Shown in pieces: positions 43,033 through 52,859 of a stretch of 64,000 nucleotides of DNA. Numbering within the stretch: position 1 is the stretch's first letter; every line of letters begins with the position of its first letter. This DNA is from an uncultured Kordia sp. (lineage in GTDB: Bacteria > Bacteroidota > Bacteroidia > Flavobacteriales > Flavobacteriaceae). The stretch covers positions 555,073 to 619,072 of the forward strand of contig NZ_CANMEZ010000004.1 of NCBI RefSeq assembly GCF_947496985.1, in the 5' to 3' direction. A program made the translations under genes and the position numbers. The notes below the pieces were generated by a model. The model saw nothing but the letters and a program-made list of their open reading frames with translations. It was not told where the DNA came from and made no database searches.

Positions 43033-44499
43033 TTAATATCCTGCATTTTGTTCCCAACGATTCCCTGCCAATTCAATTTCGATTCTTGGAATTGGAAATA
43101 ATTCGTTTTTCCCTGTTGTAAACCCAGGAATTGAGCTTGTTTGCCCTGTTCTAACTTGATCAAAGAAACGATGTCCTTCTCCTGCTAATTCACGTCTTCT
43201 TTCTGCTAATACGTTTTCTAAGGTTGCAGTTATTCTGTTGTTTGTGTCTCCAAATGCTCTGTCACGAATGGCATCTAAGAATGTTTGCGGATTTGCAATT
43301 GCTGTTGGTGCACGCAAGTTTGCTTCTGCTGCCATTAGTAATACATCTGCATAACGTATTGCTCTGTAATTGTTACTACGATTAATGTTTGCATCTGGCA
43401 ATACATTGTCATCTGCATATGGAATGTATTTTAGGTTGAAAAAACCTGTGTGTTCAGAACCTTCCGTAAAGGTTACATCTGGACGTGCTGCTACAAATGC
43501 ATTCATGTCTAAAACCGTTGCCGCTAAACGTGTGTCTGCTGCTTGATATAAGTCAACTACATCTTGTACAGGAATGTTAAAACTAAATCCTGATCCGTAT
43601 GGGCTAAAGTTTCCGCCTTGAAAACGTGGTCCCATGAATCCGACAGCTACATTTCCTTCTACACATTGAAAGCAACCAAAACTTGCACCATCCTGTGAAC
43701 CAGAATATTGTATTTCAAATACTGATTCTTGATTGTTTTCATTACTGTTTAAGAAAATTGTGCTAAAGTTTTGAACTAATTGATATTGTCCTGAATTAAT
43801 TACTTCATTAAATGCTTGTGCTGCTTCTGTAAATTTATCTTGGTATAAGTATATCTTACCTAGTAATGCCCACGCTGCGCCTTTGGTAGCTCTTCCGCTT
43901 TGTGCTTGTTGCCAAGGTAATAATGGAATCGCATTGATCAAGTCCATTTCTATTTGTGCATATATAGCTGCTGCTGGCGTTTTATCAATTGATTGTGATT
44001 CTTCAATTGTGATTCTTCCGTCTGTATACATTGGCACATCTCCAAAAAATTTCACTAATTCAAAATAATAGTATGATCTTAGGAATAGGTTTTCTGCAAG
44101 TAGTTCTTCTTTTCCATCAAAATTGATTTTATCTTGAAATTCTACAATGTAATTTGCTCTACTTATTCCTGCATACATCCATTGAAATATGTTTCGCAAC
44201 GCACCATTATCTGGCGTATGTGTCATGTCATCAATTTGTTGCCAATCTAATACATCCGTTGGATTTTCTCCTCCACATAAACTATTATCAGAGGCAATTT
44301 CACCTAAAATATTGTTTAAGTATGTAGTTGATAGTAAATCATATACTCCTACCAATGCATCTTGATAGTCTTGTTCACTATTGAAAAAGTTTTCTGAGTT
44401 TTCCTGACCTTCTGGCAGTACTTCTAAGTATTCATCACAAGATTGGATACCCATAATTATGATGAACGCTATTGCTATTTTTGTTATCTTATTATACAT
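43033..44499 (-). CDS. SusD/RagB family starch-binding-like lipoprotein
   Basis: A 488-residue lipoprotein (lipobox GIQSC, Cys21) of the outer-membrane nutrient-binding lid family. It has the N-terminal DEYLEVLPEGQ after the Cys, the NFFNSEQDYQDALVGVYDLL helix, TPR-like helices around 130-230 (FLRSYYYFELVKFFGDVPMY), and the C-terminal RRELAGEGHRFFDQVRTG signature. It pairs with the SusC homologue 11 bp upstream and should hold gluco-oligosaccharide over the channel. Confidence 0.95.
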   Translation of the reverse strand: MYNKITKIAIAFIIIMGIQSCDEYLEVLPEGQENSENFFNSEQDYQDALVGVYDLLSTTYLNNILGEIASDNSLCGGENPTDVLDWQQIDDMTHTPDNGALRNIFQWMYAGISRANYIVEFQDKINFDGKEELLAENLFLRSYYYFELVKFFGDVPMYTDGRITIEESQSIDKTPAAAIYAQIEMDLINAIPLLPWQQAQSGRATKGAAWALLGKIYLYQDKFTEAAQAFNEVINSGQYQLVQNFSTIFLNSNENNQESVFEIQYSGSQDGASFGCFQCVEGNVAVGFMGPRFQGGNFSPYGSGFSFNIPVQDVVDLYQAADTRLAATVLDMNAFVAARPDVTFTEGSEHTGFFNLKYIPYADDNVLPDANINRSNNYRAIRYADVLLMAAEANLRAPTAIANPQTFLDAIRDRAFGDTNNRITATLENVLAERRRELAGEGHRFFDQVRTGQTSSIPGFTTGKNELFPIPRIEIELAGNRWEQNAGY

Positions 44500-44510
44500 A
44501 TGCTATCTTT

Positions 44511-47500
44511 TTAAAATGATACGTTTATTCCTGTTGTAAATGTTCTTGCTAGTGGATATTGTCCTAAATCAACTCCTGCACCTAATGGGCTTGCATTGGA
44601 CACATCTGGGTTGAACCCTTGGTATTTTGTAAATGTGTGTACATTGTTTACCGCTACATATAATCTGAATCTGTCCAAGTGAATTTTTTCTAGTACTGAT
44701 TTTGGCAAAGAGTATCCTACTTGAATGTTTTGAATTCGTAAATACGATCCGTCTTCTACAAAGAAATCTGAGAATAAGAAGTTATTTGCTGCATTTGTTG
44801 ATGCTCTCGGAACTGAATTTGATGTTCCTGGTCCTGTCCAACGATCTAAGTATAATGTGGGCTTGTTACTGTAGGTTAGAAAACGCTCATAACTTCTAGC
44901 AATATCGTTTCCGATAGAAGCATATAACGTTGTTCCAAAATCAAATTGCTTATAATTCATGTTTAAATTGAATCCCATGGTAACATCTGGAATTGGGTTA
45001 CCTATCACAGCTTGATCATCACTACTACCAAATTCTACAACTCCATCACCATCAACATCAACATAACGAATATCTCCTGGTTGTGCATCTGGCTGTGTAG
45101 CATGTGCGTCTATTTCTGCTTGATTCTGGAAGATTCCATCTGTTTGTAATCCGAAGAATACTCCAATTGGCAATCCTGTTTGGAATCTTGATGTTGTTTG
45201 GTTTAAACCAAATAATCCACCTGGTATAAAACCTGCCGCATTGTTTACTTGTAATGCTTTATTATTGATACTTGTTAAGTTGTATCCAACACTTATATTA
45301 AAATCATCTGAAAAATCGTAGCTGTAATTAATTGTTAAGTCAATACCTTTATTTTCAATCGTTCCTGCATTAATTACTGGTGGCGAACTTCCTCCTGCTG
45401 TAGATCCTAAAATACCAGATACTTCAGGTACGAGTAGTAAGTCTTTTGTACGTTTATTATAATAATCAACTGTTACATCTAGTTTACTATCAAATAAACT
45501 TACATCTACACCAATATTTACTTGTCTGTTGGTTTCCCACTTTAAGTTTGGATTGGCAAGTGCGCCAATAGCATTTCCAATAGATAGATTATCATCAAAA
45601 GGATAGGTCGCTTCTGCGCCTCCACCTTGTAAAAATCCTAACCATCGGTAACGACCAATTTTGTCATTACCAGTGATTCCCCAACTTGCTCTTAATTTTA
45701 AGCTTGTAATTGCTTCTGATTTGAAAAAGTCTTCTTTGGATAAAACCCAACCTCCTGAAACTGATGGGAAGTATCCAAATCGATCATTCGGTCCAAAACG
45801 TGTAGAAGCATCTCTACGCACCAATGCTGATAATAAGTATTTGCCTTGATAGTCATATTGAATTCTTCCAAATAGTGAATACCATCTGTCTTCATTTCTA
45901 CCTGTATTTCCAGTTCTGCTGTTTACACTTCTAGTTACACTTTGATTATCTACTAACGGATCACCATTGGCATTAAATTGTAGGTTTCCGTTTTCATCAC
46001 GTACAAATTGAATGTTTTCATCATAAATCGTTGATTGTGTATTACTTAAAAACGCATTACTCCAAGTATCGGGTCCATTTACTAAAAATCCAGAGGCAAA
46101 TATTCCGTCGTATTGCTCACTTCGCATCGAAGCTCCTAATAATCCTGCAAAATTGTGGTCTCCAAATGATCTTTTGTAATCTAAGAACGTTTCCCAAGTG
46201 TAATCGAAGAAGTTTTCTGTGTTTTCAACTACTGTACTGTATAAATCTCTTTGATCGTTATCATTTGTATCTACTACAAATTGATTGTTCTCAACTGCTA
46301 CGTTATTCACTACTTTTCCAGGTCCGTAGTATTGTAAAGGAAAGTATGCACGGCCAACTACATCTGCATAGTTAAAGTTGAATCGGGTAGTTATTTTCAT
46401 ATCTTCAATGATATCATACGCCAATTCAATTTTTCCTGTAAAACGATTTACTTTCGTTTCATTAAATGTATTGTTGATTAATGCAAAAGGGTTGATAATT
46501 TCAATTCCTTGTTCTTGTCCAATGTATGAAAAACCTCTTGAAGGTCCTCCGTCTGTTCCGTCAAATATTGGTGTTAACGGCGAAGCATTTGCTGCATAGT
46601 ACAATGCAGAGCCACGTCCACTTTCTGGAATTACTTTACGCTTGATATTTGTATAGAGTAAGAATGTACTCAGTTTGAATTTATCTGTAAGATCGACACT
46701 TAAATTGTTTTTTAATGTCCATCTATTAAAGTTTGATTTGTCACTTGCAATGATACCTTCTTGTCCAAAATAACTTCCACTGAATCCGTACGTTACTTTT
46801 TCAGAACCTCCTGTAGCACTTAAACTGTGACTGAATATAGGTGCTGAACCAAATAATTCATCTTGCCAATCGGTTCCTGTACCTAATCCTTGTAGGTTTG
46901 GAAATGGCAATGCGTTTCCGTCTGCAATTTCAGCTTCGTTTACATATACTGCATATTCTGAAGCATTCATTAGGTTTAATGTATTGGAAGCTTCTTGAAT
47001 AGAATAGAATGAGTTATACGAAAACTTTGTATTTGTATCTTTCTTTCCTGTTTTGGTTGTAATTAAGATCACACCGTTTGCTGCTTGCACTCCATAGATT
47101 GCCGAACTTGCATCTTTTATAATGTCTAGTGTTTCAATATCATTTGGATCAACTACACTTAAGTCGGTTCCGATATTTACACCATCTACTATTACCAATG
47201 GACTGTTGTCTCCGTTTGTAGTAATACCTCGAATACGAATGTTGAGTCCTGAACCTGGTGAACCAGAATTCGCATTTACCTGAACTCCCGCAGCAGTTCC
47301 TTGCAATGCTTCTTCAATTCGGGCAGGATTTGCCTCTACAATTTTTTCAGCTGCAATACTTGTATATGCACCTGTAACTAATTCTTTTCGTTGTGAACCA
47401 TATCCGATGACAACAACAGATTCTAACGATTCTGCATCTTCTGTCATGATAATGGTTAATTCTTTATTGGAAGTTACTACAATTTCTTGTGCTGCAAATC

Positions 47501-47726
47501 CAATAGAAGTAAACACAAGTGTACTTCCTGAAGGCACATCTTTCAAAGTAAAGAGTCCATCAAAGTCGGTGGCAGTTCCTTTATTTGTGTTTTTAATTAA
47601 GACATTTACGCTCGGAAGCGGCATGTTGGTTCCTTCTTCCAACACTTTTCCTTTTATCTCAAGGTTTTGCCCATACGTCCAAATCGAGGACAGCATCAGC
47701 GAAAGCATGATTAAATATCGGTTCAT
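44511..47726 (-). CDS. SusC/RagA family TonB-linked outer-membrane transporter
   Basis: A 1071-residue TonB-dependent channel with signal peptide (SSIWTYGQ), carboxypeptidase-regulatory-like domain at about 22-100 (GKVLEEGTNMPLPSVNVLIK), a plug domain with RIEEALQGTAAGVQV, IRIRGITTNGDNSPLVIVDG and the SusC-typical KDASSAIYGVQAANGVILITT, and a barrel ending in FTTGINVSF. It imports the glucan oligosaccharides bound by SusD. First gene of the four-gene unit controlled by the operator at 47934. Confidence 0.95.
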   Translation of the reverse strand: MNRYLIMLSLMLSSIWTYGQNLEIKGKVLEEGTNMPLPSVNVLIKNTNKGTATDFDGLFTLKDVPSGSTLVFTSIGFAAQEIVVTSNKELTIIMTEDAESLESVVVIGYGSQRKELVTGAYTSIAAEKIVEANPARIEEALQGTAAGVQVNANSGSPGSGLNIRIRGITTNGDNSPLVIVDGVNIGTDLSVVDPNDIETLDIIKDASSAIYGVQAANGVILITTKTGKKDTNTKFSYNSFYSIQEASNTLNLMNASEYAVYVNEAEIADGNALPFPNLQGLGTGTDWQDELFGSAPIFSHSLSATGGSEKVTYGFSGSYFGQEGIIASDKSNFNRWTLKNNLSVDLTDKFKLSTFLLYTNIKRKVIPESGRGSALYYAANASPLTPIFDGTDGGPSRGFSYIGQEQGIEIINPFALINNTFNETKVNRFTGKIELAYDIIEDMKITTRFNFNYADVVGRAYFPLQYYGPGKVVNNVAVENNQFVVDTNDNDQRDLYSTVVENTENFFDYTWETFLDYKRSFGDHNFAGLLGASMRSEQYDGIFASGFLVNGPDTWSNAFLSNTQSTIYDENIQFVRDENGNLQFNANGDPLVDNQSVTRSVNSRTGNTGRNEDRWYSLFGRIQYDYQGKYLLSALVRRDASTRFGPNDRFGYFPSVSGGWVLSKEDFFKSEAITSLKLRASWGITGNDKIGRYRWLGFLQGGGAEATYPFDDNLSIGNAIGALANPNLKWETNRQVNIGVDVSLFDSKLDVTVDYYNKRTKDLLLVPEVSGILGSTAGGSSPPVINAGTIENKGIDLTINYSYDFSDDFNISVGYNLTSINNKALQVNNAAGFIPGGLFGLNQTTSRFQTGLPIGVFFGLQTDGIFQNQAEIDAHATQPDAQPGDIRYVDVDGDGVVEFGSSDDQAVIGNPIPDVTMGFNLNMNYKQFDFGTTLYASIGNDIARSYERFLTYSNKPTLYLDRWTGPGTSNSVPRASTNAANNFLFSDFFVEDGSYLRIQNIQVGYSLPKSVLEKIHLDRFRLYVAVNNVHTFTKYQGFNPDVSNASPLGAGVDLGQYPLARTFTTGINVSF

Positions 47727-47784
47727 ATAGTTGATTTTTTAGTGATAACAATTTATTTACAATTGTTAACGATTCCTTAAAAAA

Positions 47785-47811
47785 CACCTATACAAAAAGC
47801 ATACATCGCAA
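47785..47811 (-). promoter_or_regulatory. Shared promoter-proximal block of the glucan locus, copy 3
   Basis: The plus strand reads CACCTATACAAAAAGCATAC then ATCGCA, the same block as at 38852 with small changes. It lies about 75 bp before the SusC start. Confidence 0.5.
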
Positions 47812-47933
47812 AAAAACACCTTATTTATTAGCAGATTAACAATATAAACCCAACTATACTACAGCATCATCAATACATAAACTTTTTGATAAAATGTAAT
47901 TTTTGAAGCATGTAAAAGGCAACTACAACGTTA

Positions 47934-47973
47934 TTGTTGTGGTAATGTTGTAGTAAATTTTAGAAATGTTGTA
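47934..47973 (-). promoter_or_regulatory. Operator repeats, glucan regulon, copy 3
   Basis: TTGTTGTGGTA and ATGTTGTAGTA are 11 bp apart, with a third ATGTTGTA at 47966, 21 bp further, two helical turns on. It sits between the regulator gene and SusC, 145 bp from the promoter-proximal block. Confidence 0.65.
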
Positions 47974-47977
47974 CTGT

Positions 47978-50773
47978 TTATAAGTTGAGAAAATAATCAT
48001 TTAAGTTGATTTCGCGAGCTAAACTAATTTTTTTACGCAAACGATATCTTTTTATTTCCACACTTCGTACTGAAATATTTAAAAGTGGAGCAATTTCTTT
48101 TGATGAAAGATTCAAGCGTAAGTATGCACACAAACGAAGATCATTTGCCGTAAGTTGCGGATGTAGTTCTTTTACTTTCTTGAAGAAATCTTTATCTGCA
48201 TGATTGAACGCTTCTTCAAAGAATTTCCAATCTTCTGCATTGTTGATATTTTTATCAATCAAACGAATTACAGGCGTTACGCTTTGTTCTCCTTTTTGCT
48301 TATTGAGTTCTTGCTTTATACTATTGAGCGTTTCGTTCTTTTTAATCATATTCATCGTAGCAATTGCCAATTCACGATTTTTTGCTTCGATATCACTGTT
48401 TAATTGTGAATTTTTTAATTGTATGATTTCTTTTTGTGCTTCTAATTCTTTTAATGCTAAATCACGCGTTGTTCTTTCTAATAAACGTTCACGTTGTTTT
48501 CTGTAATAGCGTTTGTAGAAACTATTTAATCCCGTAAAAAGTAATACCGTTAGTATTACATAGATAGCTATTGCCAAGTTTGATAAAAACCAAGGTCTAT
48601 TTATTTCAAATGTATAGCTTGCCGTATTTACCGTTTCTCTATTATTGATTCGTGCTTTTACTTTAAATATATAATTGCCATGTGGTAAATTTTCAAAAGT
48701 AACTTCGGCACCTGTACTCCATTCACTCCATCCTTCATATAAACCATCTAAGTGATATGAGTATTCTGCCACTTCATATTTATTGTAAGCAGGAATGCTA
48801 TACATAAAGGCTAAAAAGTTTTCTTTCGCTTTAAAATCGCCTTCTTCTGTTAATGGAATTTTATGTCTTCCGCCTGCAAGTGTATTACTCGTTATAGTAT
48901 TGATAGCAACTTTATAGTCTATTAAATGCATGGCATCTAAATCGATGGTAATGTATCCGTCAGATGTACCTAATAGATAATTTTTCCCTGTTAGATGTGC
49001 AATATTTTCATAACCTTTCATTTCGTTTCGCAACGATTGAGGGATAGCTATTTTATTTACTTTAAAATTTCCGTTGAGTTTTTCACGTGTTACATAGTTG
49101 ATATAATTTTTTGTAAAAGCCCATAAGTAGCCTAAATTATCTACTACTAATTTTCCTGAAGTGTATTCATCGTTTTGGAAAATAGTACTTAAGATGGAAT
49201 CCTTTTGAAACGTAGCACTTTCAATATCATATCCAAAAATACCATTCTTATTGGCTTGATAGATCGTATTATTGAATTGTATTAAGCTTGAATTAGAGCT
49301 TTTTTGAACTGAATCATTTTTTTTAAAAGCTGTTACACGTTCGTAATCGCTACTTATATCCAATTCATATACACCTTTGTACTCGTGATTCATCAATATT
49401 TTAGATGGAGAAACCCATTCAAAATGTTTGGATGATATATTAAAGTCTTCTACTTTGTGACTAAACTGCCAGGTATTATTTTCATTCTTAAATATGTACA
49501 ATCCGTCATAGTTTCCTTGAATGAATACGTCTTTTTTCCCGGGAATCGTTTTTATGTCCCACGCTCCAAGTATATTTCCTATTTTTTGTTGTTTGCCGTC
49601 TTTTATAAGAAAAGTTCCTGAATCGTGTCCACAGAATAATTCATCATTAATGATTCGCAAACACCAGGTTTGTCCTTTAGTGCCTTCTATAAATTTGAAT
49701 TCCGTTTTTGTATTTTCTTTTCTATAGAATAATCCTTGATTCGTTCCTAAATAGACATACCCATTATGAATAATGGATGTGTATATAGTTCCTAAGCGTC
49801 CTTTTTGATCTGCAAAGTATTTGAAAGGTTCTTTTCTGTTGATGCAATCGATTCCATTATCTAACCCAACCCAAACATTACCATCTACATCTTCAAATAA
49901 TGAAAGTGCTGTATTATCGCCCAATCCTTTTCCCTGATCTATTTGATGCAGCAATTCGCCTTCCTTAGATACATGCAAAATTCCTTTTGCAATTGTTCCA
50001 AGTATAAAACCACCATCCAATAATTGAATACTGGTATAAATACTTTTTTGGTTATACTGTTGTTGATATGGTAACTGAATTGGCGTTAATTTTCCTTCAT
50101 CATAAGTAAACCAACCATTATTACGTGTAATGATTATTTTTTTGTCTCCATTTGGGAAAAATCCAACAATACGATTGTTTTTCAGAATTGAATTGTCACT
50201 TTCTAATTTCTTCTGACCATTTTGTATACTGTATAAACCTTCATTTAATACTTGAAAGAAGAGTTCGCCATCAATTTTATATAATTTCGTTAGAATATTA
50301 TCAACTCTAATGGTTTTGAATGTTTTTGTTTCCGTATGAAAACTGTAGATGCTGTTTAATGATTGAAAAAGTACCCATTTGTCTAAGTGAATGATATTCC
50401 AGATTTGCTCATCTTCCATCATTTCAACCTTAAACTTATCGTTTAAAGATGTGTATTCTAGAATTCCTTTATCATTTCGAATCCAACAGCCAAAGTTTTG
50501 ATAACAACCTGTGTAGATTTTATCACCAATTACTTTTACCGAACGCATAATGGTTTCATTTGACGTTTTGTAGAGTTTCCACTGCGCACCATTATATTCT
50601 AACAATCCTTTATTATTCGCAATGTACATATACGAATCATCAGATTGCGAAAGCATCCAGTTTTGATTATCGGCGTTATATATTTTGGGTGTGTAGTTTA
50701 GTATCGGTGGTAATTCCTGTGCAAAGGAAAAACTAAAAAGCAGTACAAAAAATACATTTATAAGGGTTCGCAA
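47978..50773 (-). CDS. SusR-like membrane regulator (Reg_prop, Y_Y_Y, LuxR HTH)
   Basis: A 931-residue one-component regulator. After a signal peptide (FSFSFAQ) a two-component-regulator propeller with repeats such as LFEDVDGNVWVGLDNGID fills about 25-640, then a triple-tyrosine domain at about 645-735 (YSYHLDGLYEGWSEWS), one membrane helix at about 738-760, a coiled coil with KNREL and QLNSDIEAKN, and a LuxR/GerE-type HTH at about 870-925 (LRLCAYLRLNLSSKEIAPLLNIS, starting at about 880). It is expected to sense a periplasmic glucan fragment and activate the three glucan promoters. It is read in the same direction as SusC, just upstream of it. Confidence 0.85.
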   Translation of the reverse strand: MRTLINVFFVLLFSFSFAQELPPILNYTPKIYNADNQNWMLSQSDDSYMYIANNKGLLEYNGAQWKLYKTSNETIMRSVKVIGDKIYTGCYQNFGCWIRNDKGILEYTSLNDKFKVEMMEDEQIWNIIHLDKWVLFQSLNSIYSFHTETKTFKTIRVDNILTKLYKIDGELFFQVLNEGLYSIQNGQKKLESDNSILKNNRIVGFFPNGDKKIIITRNNGWFTYDEGKLTPIQLPYQQQYNQKSIYTSIQLLDGGFILGTIAKGILHVSKEGELLHQIDQGKGLGDNTALSLFEDVDGNVWVGLDNGIDCINRKEPFKYFADQKGRLGTIYTSIIHNGYVYLGTNQGLFYRKENTKTEFKFIEGTKGQTWCLRIINDELFCGHDSGTFLIKDGKQQKIGNILGAWDIKTIPGKKDVFIQGNYDGLYIFKNENNTWQFSHKVEDFNISSKHFEWVSPSKILMNHEYKGVYELDISSDYERVTAFKKNDSVQKSSNSSLIQFNNTIYQANKNGIFGYDIESATFQKDSILSTIFQNDEYTSGKLVVDNLGYLWAFTKNYINYVTREKLNGNFKVNKIAIPQSLRNEMKGYENIAHLTGKNYLLGTSDGYITIDLDAMHLIDYKVAINTITSNTLAGGRHKIPLTEEGDFKAKENFLAFMYSIPAYNKYEVAEYSYHLDGLYEGWSEWSTGAEVTFENLPHGNYIFKVKARINNRETVNTASYTFEINRPWFLSNLAIAIYVILTVLLFTGLNSFYKRYYRKQRERLLERTTRDLALKELEAQKEIIQLKNSQLNSDIEAKNRELAIATMNMIKKNETLNSIKQELNKQKGEQSVTPVIRLIDKNINNAEDWKFFEEAFNHADKDFFKKVKELHPQLTANDLRLCAYLRLNLSSKEIAPLLNISVRSVEIKRYRLRKKISLAREINLNDYFLNL

Positions 50774-50895
50774 AGACTATTCGGGTTTGTGGTTAATGTA
50801 AAAATACGGCTATTTTTTTAAACAACTTTTGCGAATTCTTTATTTTTTTAGGCTAGATCACTACTAAAATTATATAATTTTCGATTTTATAAGCT

Positions 50896-51915
50896 TTATA
50901 GTTTTAGTTCTTCTTTTTTTAAAGGATGTGCTATTTCACTTTTATTTTTTCGTTTCTGAATAATATAATCCAATACATCTAAAATTACTTCTTCTGTTTT
51001 TTTGCGCTTTGGTTTTGTTTTTGGTTGTTGCTTTTCTTTTTTGTTTTTTGAATTTACATTTTTTTCATCACCAATTACGTACGTAAAAGATTTACATTTT
51101 TCAACTTTTATCATTCCTTTTATTGGAGAATCAACCGTTATCATATTATGTACTTTTGCTGTAAACAAGTATATTTTTTCTGGTATATTAAACACACAAG
51201 CATTTTGCCCTGAATTAATGATAAGATTTTCAACGGGCATTCTAGATTTTTTATCAATGATTTGCACAAAATATGGCTGTTCTTTATTATTCTGAAAACA
51301 GTAATCACCAGTTTTCAAGCGTTCACAGTTTTCATTGGTTGTTCTTGGGTCATTTTCATCCTCAACTACAATAACACGCTTGTTCTTTTGCGTATTTACT
51401 TCTCTATTTTCATATTCTTCACTTAAAATACTTTTTAAGCTTTCATCTGGACGCACTGTTTTTATAGCTGCTGCAATTTGCTTACCCGTTTCTGTATCTA
51501 TAATTTTTATACGTATGCGCAAATGATGCAAAGTATAATCGACTGTTCCTGTTACAATGGCATCTGCTGCTACTAATTTGTTTATTTCCTTTGCTGTAGC
51601 TGGATCAATATATCCTTCCTCATTCCATTGGTGTTCTGCGCTGAGTTGTTCAATATGATCTCTATCGACTACTTCGAAATTTTTATCTACATTGGTAAAA
51701 TGAACGGAAAAATCTCTTCCTACATAATCGCCAAGCTCTGTTTTTTTTCCTTTGGTATTGTGAAAAAACCATACAGCAACTACCAATTTTTGTTTTTGAT
51801 TAACTTTTGCTACTGCCTGATTGGCTAGTTGTATCATATCTTTATTGTACTCACTATCTTGACTAAAAATTAATCCAGAAAATAGTAGTAATACTAGTTG
51901 AGTAATTGTTTTCAT
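50896..51915 (-). CDS. FlgO/CsgG-fold secreted protein, tandem copy 3, with basic C-tail
   Basis: A 339-residue secreted protein (start at 51915 gives MKTITQLVLLLF like its paralogues; the ATG at 51945 would overlap the previous gene). After a signal peptide, the FlgO/CsgG/TolB-N-like domain at about 20-165 includes VVAVWFFHNTKGKKTELGD, VVDRDHIEQLSAEHQWNEEG and VAADAIVTGTVDYTLHHLRI. A second beta-rich domain carries conserved cysteines (NCERLKTGDYC, QNACVF, KCKSFTYVI). Unlike its paralogues it ends in a lysine-rich tail (KPKRKKTEE). Last gene of the four-gene operon. Function unknown. Confidence 0.6.
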   Translation of the reverse strand: MKTITQLVLLLFSGLIFSQDSEYNKDMIQLANQAVAKVNQKQKLVVAVWFFHNTKGKKTELGDYVGRDFSVHFTNVDKNFEVVDRDHIEQLSAEHQWNEEGYIDPATAKEINKLVAADAIVTGTVDYTLHHLRIRIKIIDTETGKQIAAAIKTVRPDESLKSILSEEYENREVNTQKNKRVIVVEDENDPRTTNENCERLKTGDYCFQNNKEQPYFVQIIDKKSRMPVENLIINSGQNACVFNIPEKIYLFTAKVHNMITVDSPIKGMIKVEKCKSFTYVIGDEKNVNSKNKKEKQQPKTKPKRKKTEEVILDVLDYIIQKRKNKSEIAHPLKKEELKL

Positions 51916-51934
51916 AAGGTCTGTGTTAGTATTA

Positions 51935-52798
51935 TTAATCCTCAATTACATATGTAATTGATTGGCATTTTTTTACGCTAAATGTTCCACTATCTTGTAA
52001 ATACGATACAATTCCTTCTAGTATATTTGCTTTGAACGAATAATTTTTTTCCGGAATATTGAATAAACAACTATTTTGCCCGGGTTTAATTGTCATATTT
52101 CTAGGAGCTGTATTTCTTCCATTAAAATTTAAAACCTGTATTTGATATACATATTTTGTATTATTCTTAAAACAATAATCGCCTGTTTTTAGTCGTTCGC
52201 AATCTTCATTGGTTGTACGTGGATCATTTTCATCTTCTACTTCTAATACTCTTCTCCTTTTAGAAGTCTTAACTTTTCTGTTTTCGTATTCTTCACTCAA
52301 AATATTTTTTAGGCTTTCATCTAATCGTATCGTTTTTATAGCTGCTCCTATTTGTTTTCCTGTTTCTGTATCTATTATTTTTATACGTATACGCAAATGA
52401 TGTAATGTATAATCAACTGTACCAGTTACAATGGCATCGGCAGCGACTAATTTATTTACTTCTTTTGCTGTTGCCGGATCAATAAAACCTTCTTCATTCC
52501 ATTGATGTTCTGCGCTGAGTTGTTCTATATGATCTCTATCAACTACTTCAAAGCTTTTTTCAACATTAGTAAAGTGTACTGAGAAATCTCTCCCTATATA
52601 ATCTCCAACGTCTGTTTTTTTACCTTTGGTATTATGAAAAAACCATACTGCAACTACAAGTGTATTCTCTTTTTTAATTTTTGTAACTGCTTGGTTAGCT
52701 AAACTTATCATGTCTTTATCATAACCAGTATCTTGGCTAAAAACAACAGGCGTGTATCCTATTGCTAGTAAAAATATTAGGAGTGTAATTTTTTTCAT
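51935..52798 (-). CDS. FlgO/CsgG-fold secreted protein, tandem copy 2
   Basis: A 287-residue secreted protein with signal peptide (PVVFSQ) and the same two-domain plan as its neighbours: FlgO/CsgG-like N-domain with VVAVWFFHNTKGKKTDVGD and IVTGTVDYTLHHLRI, and a Cys-bearing C-domain (DCERLKTGDYC, QNSCLFNI, KCQSITYVIED). The stretch SAEHQWNEEGFIDPATAKEV is almost unchanged among the three copies. It lies 61 bp after the first copy and ends 19 bp before the third. Confidence 0.6.
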   Translation of the reverse strand: MKKITLLIFLLAIGYTPVVFSQDTGYDKDMISLANQAVTKIKKENTLVVAVWFFHNTKGKKTDVGDYIGRDFSVHFTNVEKSFEVVDRDHIEQLSAEHQWNEEGFIDPATAKEVNKLVAADAIVTGTVDYTLHHLRIRIKIIDTETGKQIGAAIKTIRLDESLKNILSEEYENRKVKTSKRRRVLEVEDENDPRTTNEDCERLKTGDYCFKNNTKYVYQIQVLNFNGRNTAPRNMTIKPGQNSCLFNIPEKNYSFKANILEGIVSYLQDSGTFSVKKCQSITYVIED

Positions 52799-52859
52799 CT
52801 TGTAACTATTTTTAATTCGTTTAATTCAGAGAATATTTGTTATTGTTTTAATTTTATAA

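Larger units (their letters stand above)
19775..50773 (-). other. Beta-1,3-glucan (laminarin-type) utilisation locus
   Basis: A 31-kb run of minus-strand genes with SusC/SusD, two GH16, four GH17 modules, one GH30, a GH149-like phosphorylase, an MFS permease, several surface binding proteins and a SusR-like regulator. The enzyme set points to a beta-1,3-glucan with beta-1,6 branches, as in laminarin. Three promoters share one operator and promoter architecture. Substrate is inferred from family content, not shown. Confidence 0.85.

Noticed and set aside
46031..46375. 114-residue plus-strand ORF inside SusC
   Set aside because: Antisense shadow of the SusC barrel, Leu/Tyr/Arg-rich without any domain.
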